Shown here: piece after piece, positions 63,813 to 64,000 of the stretch
How positions within the stretch are numbered: the first letter of the stretch is position 1
Layout: the number at the start of each line of letters is the position of its first letter
Origin: Exiguobacterium mexicanum
Lineage (GTDB): Bacteria; Bacillota; Bacilli; Exiguobacteriales; Exiguobacteriaceae
Direction of reading: 5' to 3'
Assembly (NCBI RefSeq): GCF_005960665.1
Contig: NZ_CP040676.1
Coordinates: 2,481,001 to 2,545,000 of the forward strand
DNA length: 64,000 nucleotides
Translations under genes and position numbers: made by a program
The notes under the pieces: model-generated
Database searches by the model: none
Told to the model about the DNA's origin: nothing
What the model saw: the letters and a program-made list of their open reading frames with translations, nothing else

Positions 63813-64000
63813 TCACTTTAACGGGTGCTGTTTGAAATGCTCAGCGATATGGCGCCGCATCGATTCACGATTCTCGGCAAAGATTCGATGTCGATGGCCG
63901 TTTCCCCCTGATGGATGGGGAAATCCGCTCACGACGCGCTCTGGCGCGATGATGCCCTTGTCGACGAGCGTCTCGACGGCACGACGGACGTTAATCCCCA
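63813..64000 (-). CDS. partial CDS, 3' end of an uncharacterised protein
   Basis: About 61 codons are visible before the TGA at 63813-63815. The sequence GFPHPSGGNGHRHRIF contains the PHPS...GHR pattern seen near the C-terminus of some uracil-DNA-glycosylase-like proteins. The 5' part lies outside the window, so the family remains open. Confidence 0.5.
   Translation of the reverse strand, partial: GINVRRAVETLVDKGIIAPERVVSGFPHPSGGNGHRHRIFAENRESMRRHIAEHFKQHPLK

Noticed and set aside
1-64000. CRISPR arrays, tRNA or rRNA genes
   Set aside because: No regularly spaced repeats and no tRNA- or rRNA-like sequence were found on reading both strands.

Overview
The window looks like chromosomal DNA of a low-GC-phylum, mid-GC Gram-positive bacterium, most likely Exiguobacterium or a close relative (Bacilli). 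This is an inference. It rests on strong AGGAGG-type ribosome sites, Bacillus-type regulatory sites (CcpA cre, HrcA CIRCE, PerR-like and FNR boxes) and a Bacilli-style gene set. Two blocks are clearly richer in A+T than the rest (about 36.3-47.8 kb and 55.6-60.2 kb) and look acquired.

Layout. 0-3 kb: an oligo-1,6-glucosidase gene with a cre site, and an esterase. 3-16.4 kb, plus strand: a large secreted LTD/OB/EEP nuclease, an FAD oxidoreductase, an anchored unknown, a secreted heparinase II/III-type lyase, a large-subunit catalase, an MFS exporter and a PAS-GGDEF diguanylate cyclase. 16.6-24.4 kb: GMP reductase, then a minus-strand operon of a dual GGDEF-EAL-GAF-GGDEF protein, a P-loop kinase, an MBL hydrolase and a GNAT, then a small membrane protein and a luciferase-like monooxygenase. 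24.6-34.1 kb: YjiH-type membrane protein, C39-like peptidase, RluF, a small membrane-protein gene broken by an amber codon, a secreted subtilase, a divergent SDR/TetR pair around a perfect palindrome, and a VOC protein behind a structured leader with a terminator. htpG (34.3-36.2 kb) carries a CIRCE element.

Between htpG and ahpCF (36.2-51.9 kb) lies a defence island. Its left half is a compact six-gene minus-strand operon: an AddA-like helicase with an N-terminal nuclease-like region, an AddB-like Fe-S protein, a 64-aa protein, a short SF1 helicase, a membrane-anchored HIRAN protein, and a two-domain HNH nuclease. The last gene is split by a complete IS21-family element. Removing the element and one 5-bp target repeat restores one 339-codon frame. 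I do not recognise this gene combination as a described system; it is the main candidate in the window. The right half is a GATC-type restriction cluster: a 5mC methyltransferase, a Sau3AI/MutH-like endonuclease, Vsr, and a BglII/BstYI-like endonuclease.

ahpC-ahpF follow behind a PerR-like box. Next comes a transferred cassette (54.8-60.2 kb): a shrunken IS30 copy, then a Crp/FNR regulator, two tandem metal-binding proteins, a Ric-like protein and a P1B ATPase, with two perfect FNR boxes. It sits between two paralogous small membrane-protein genes. The window ends with an aldo/keto reductase and the metNIQ methionine importer. No rRNA, tRNA or CRISPR array was seen.
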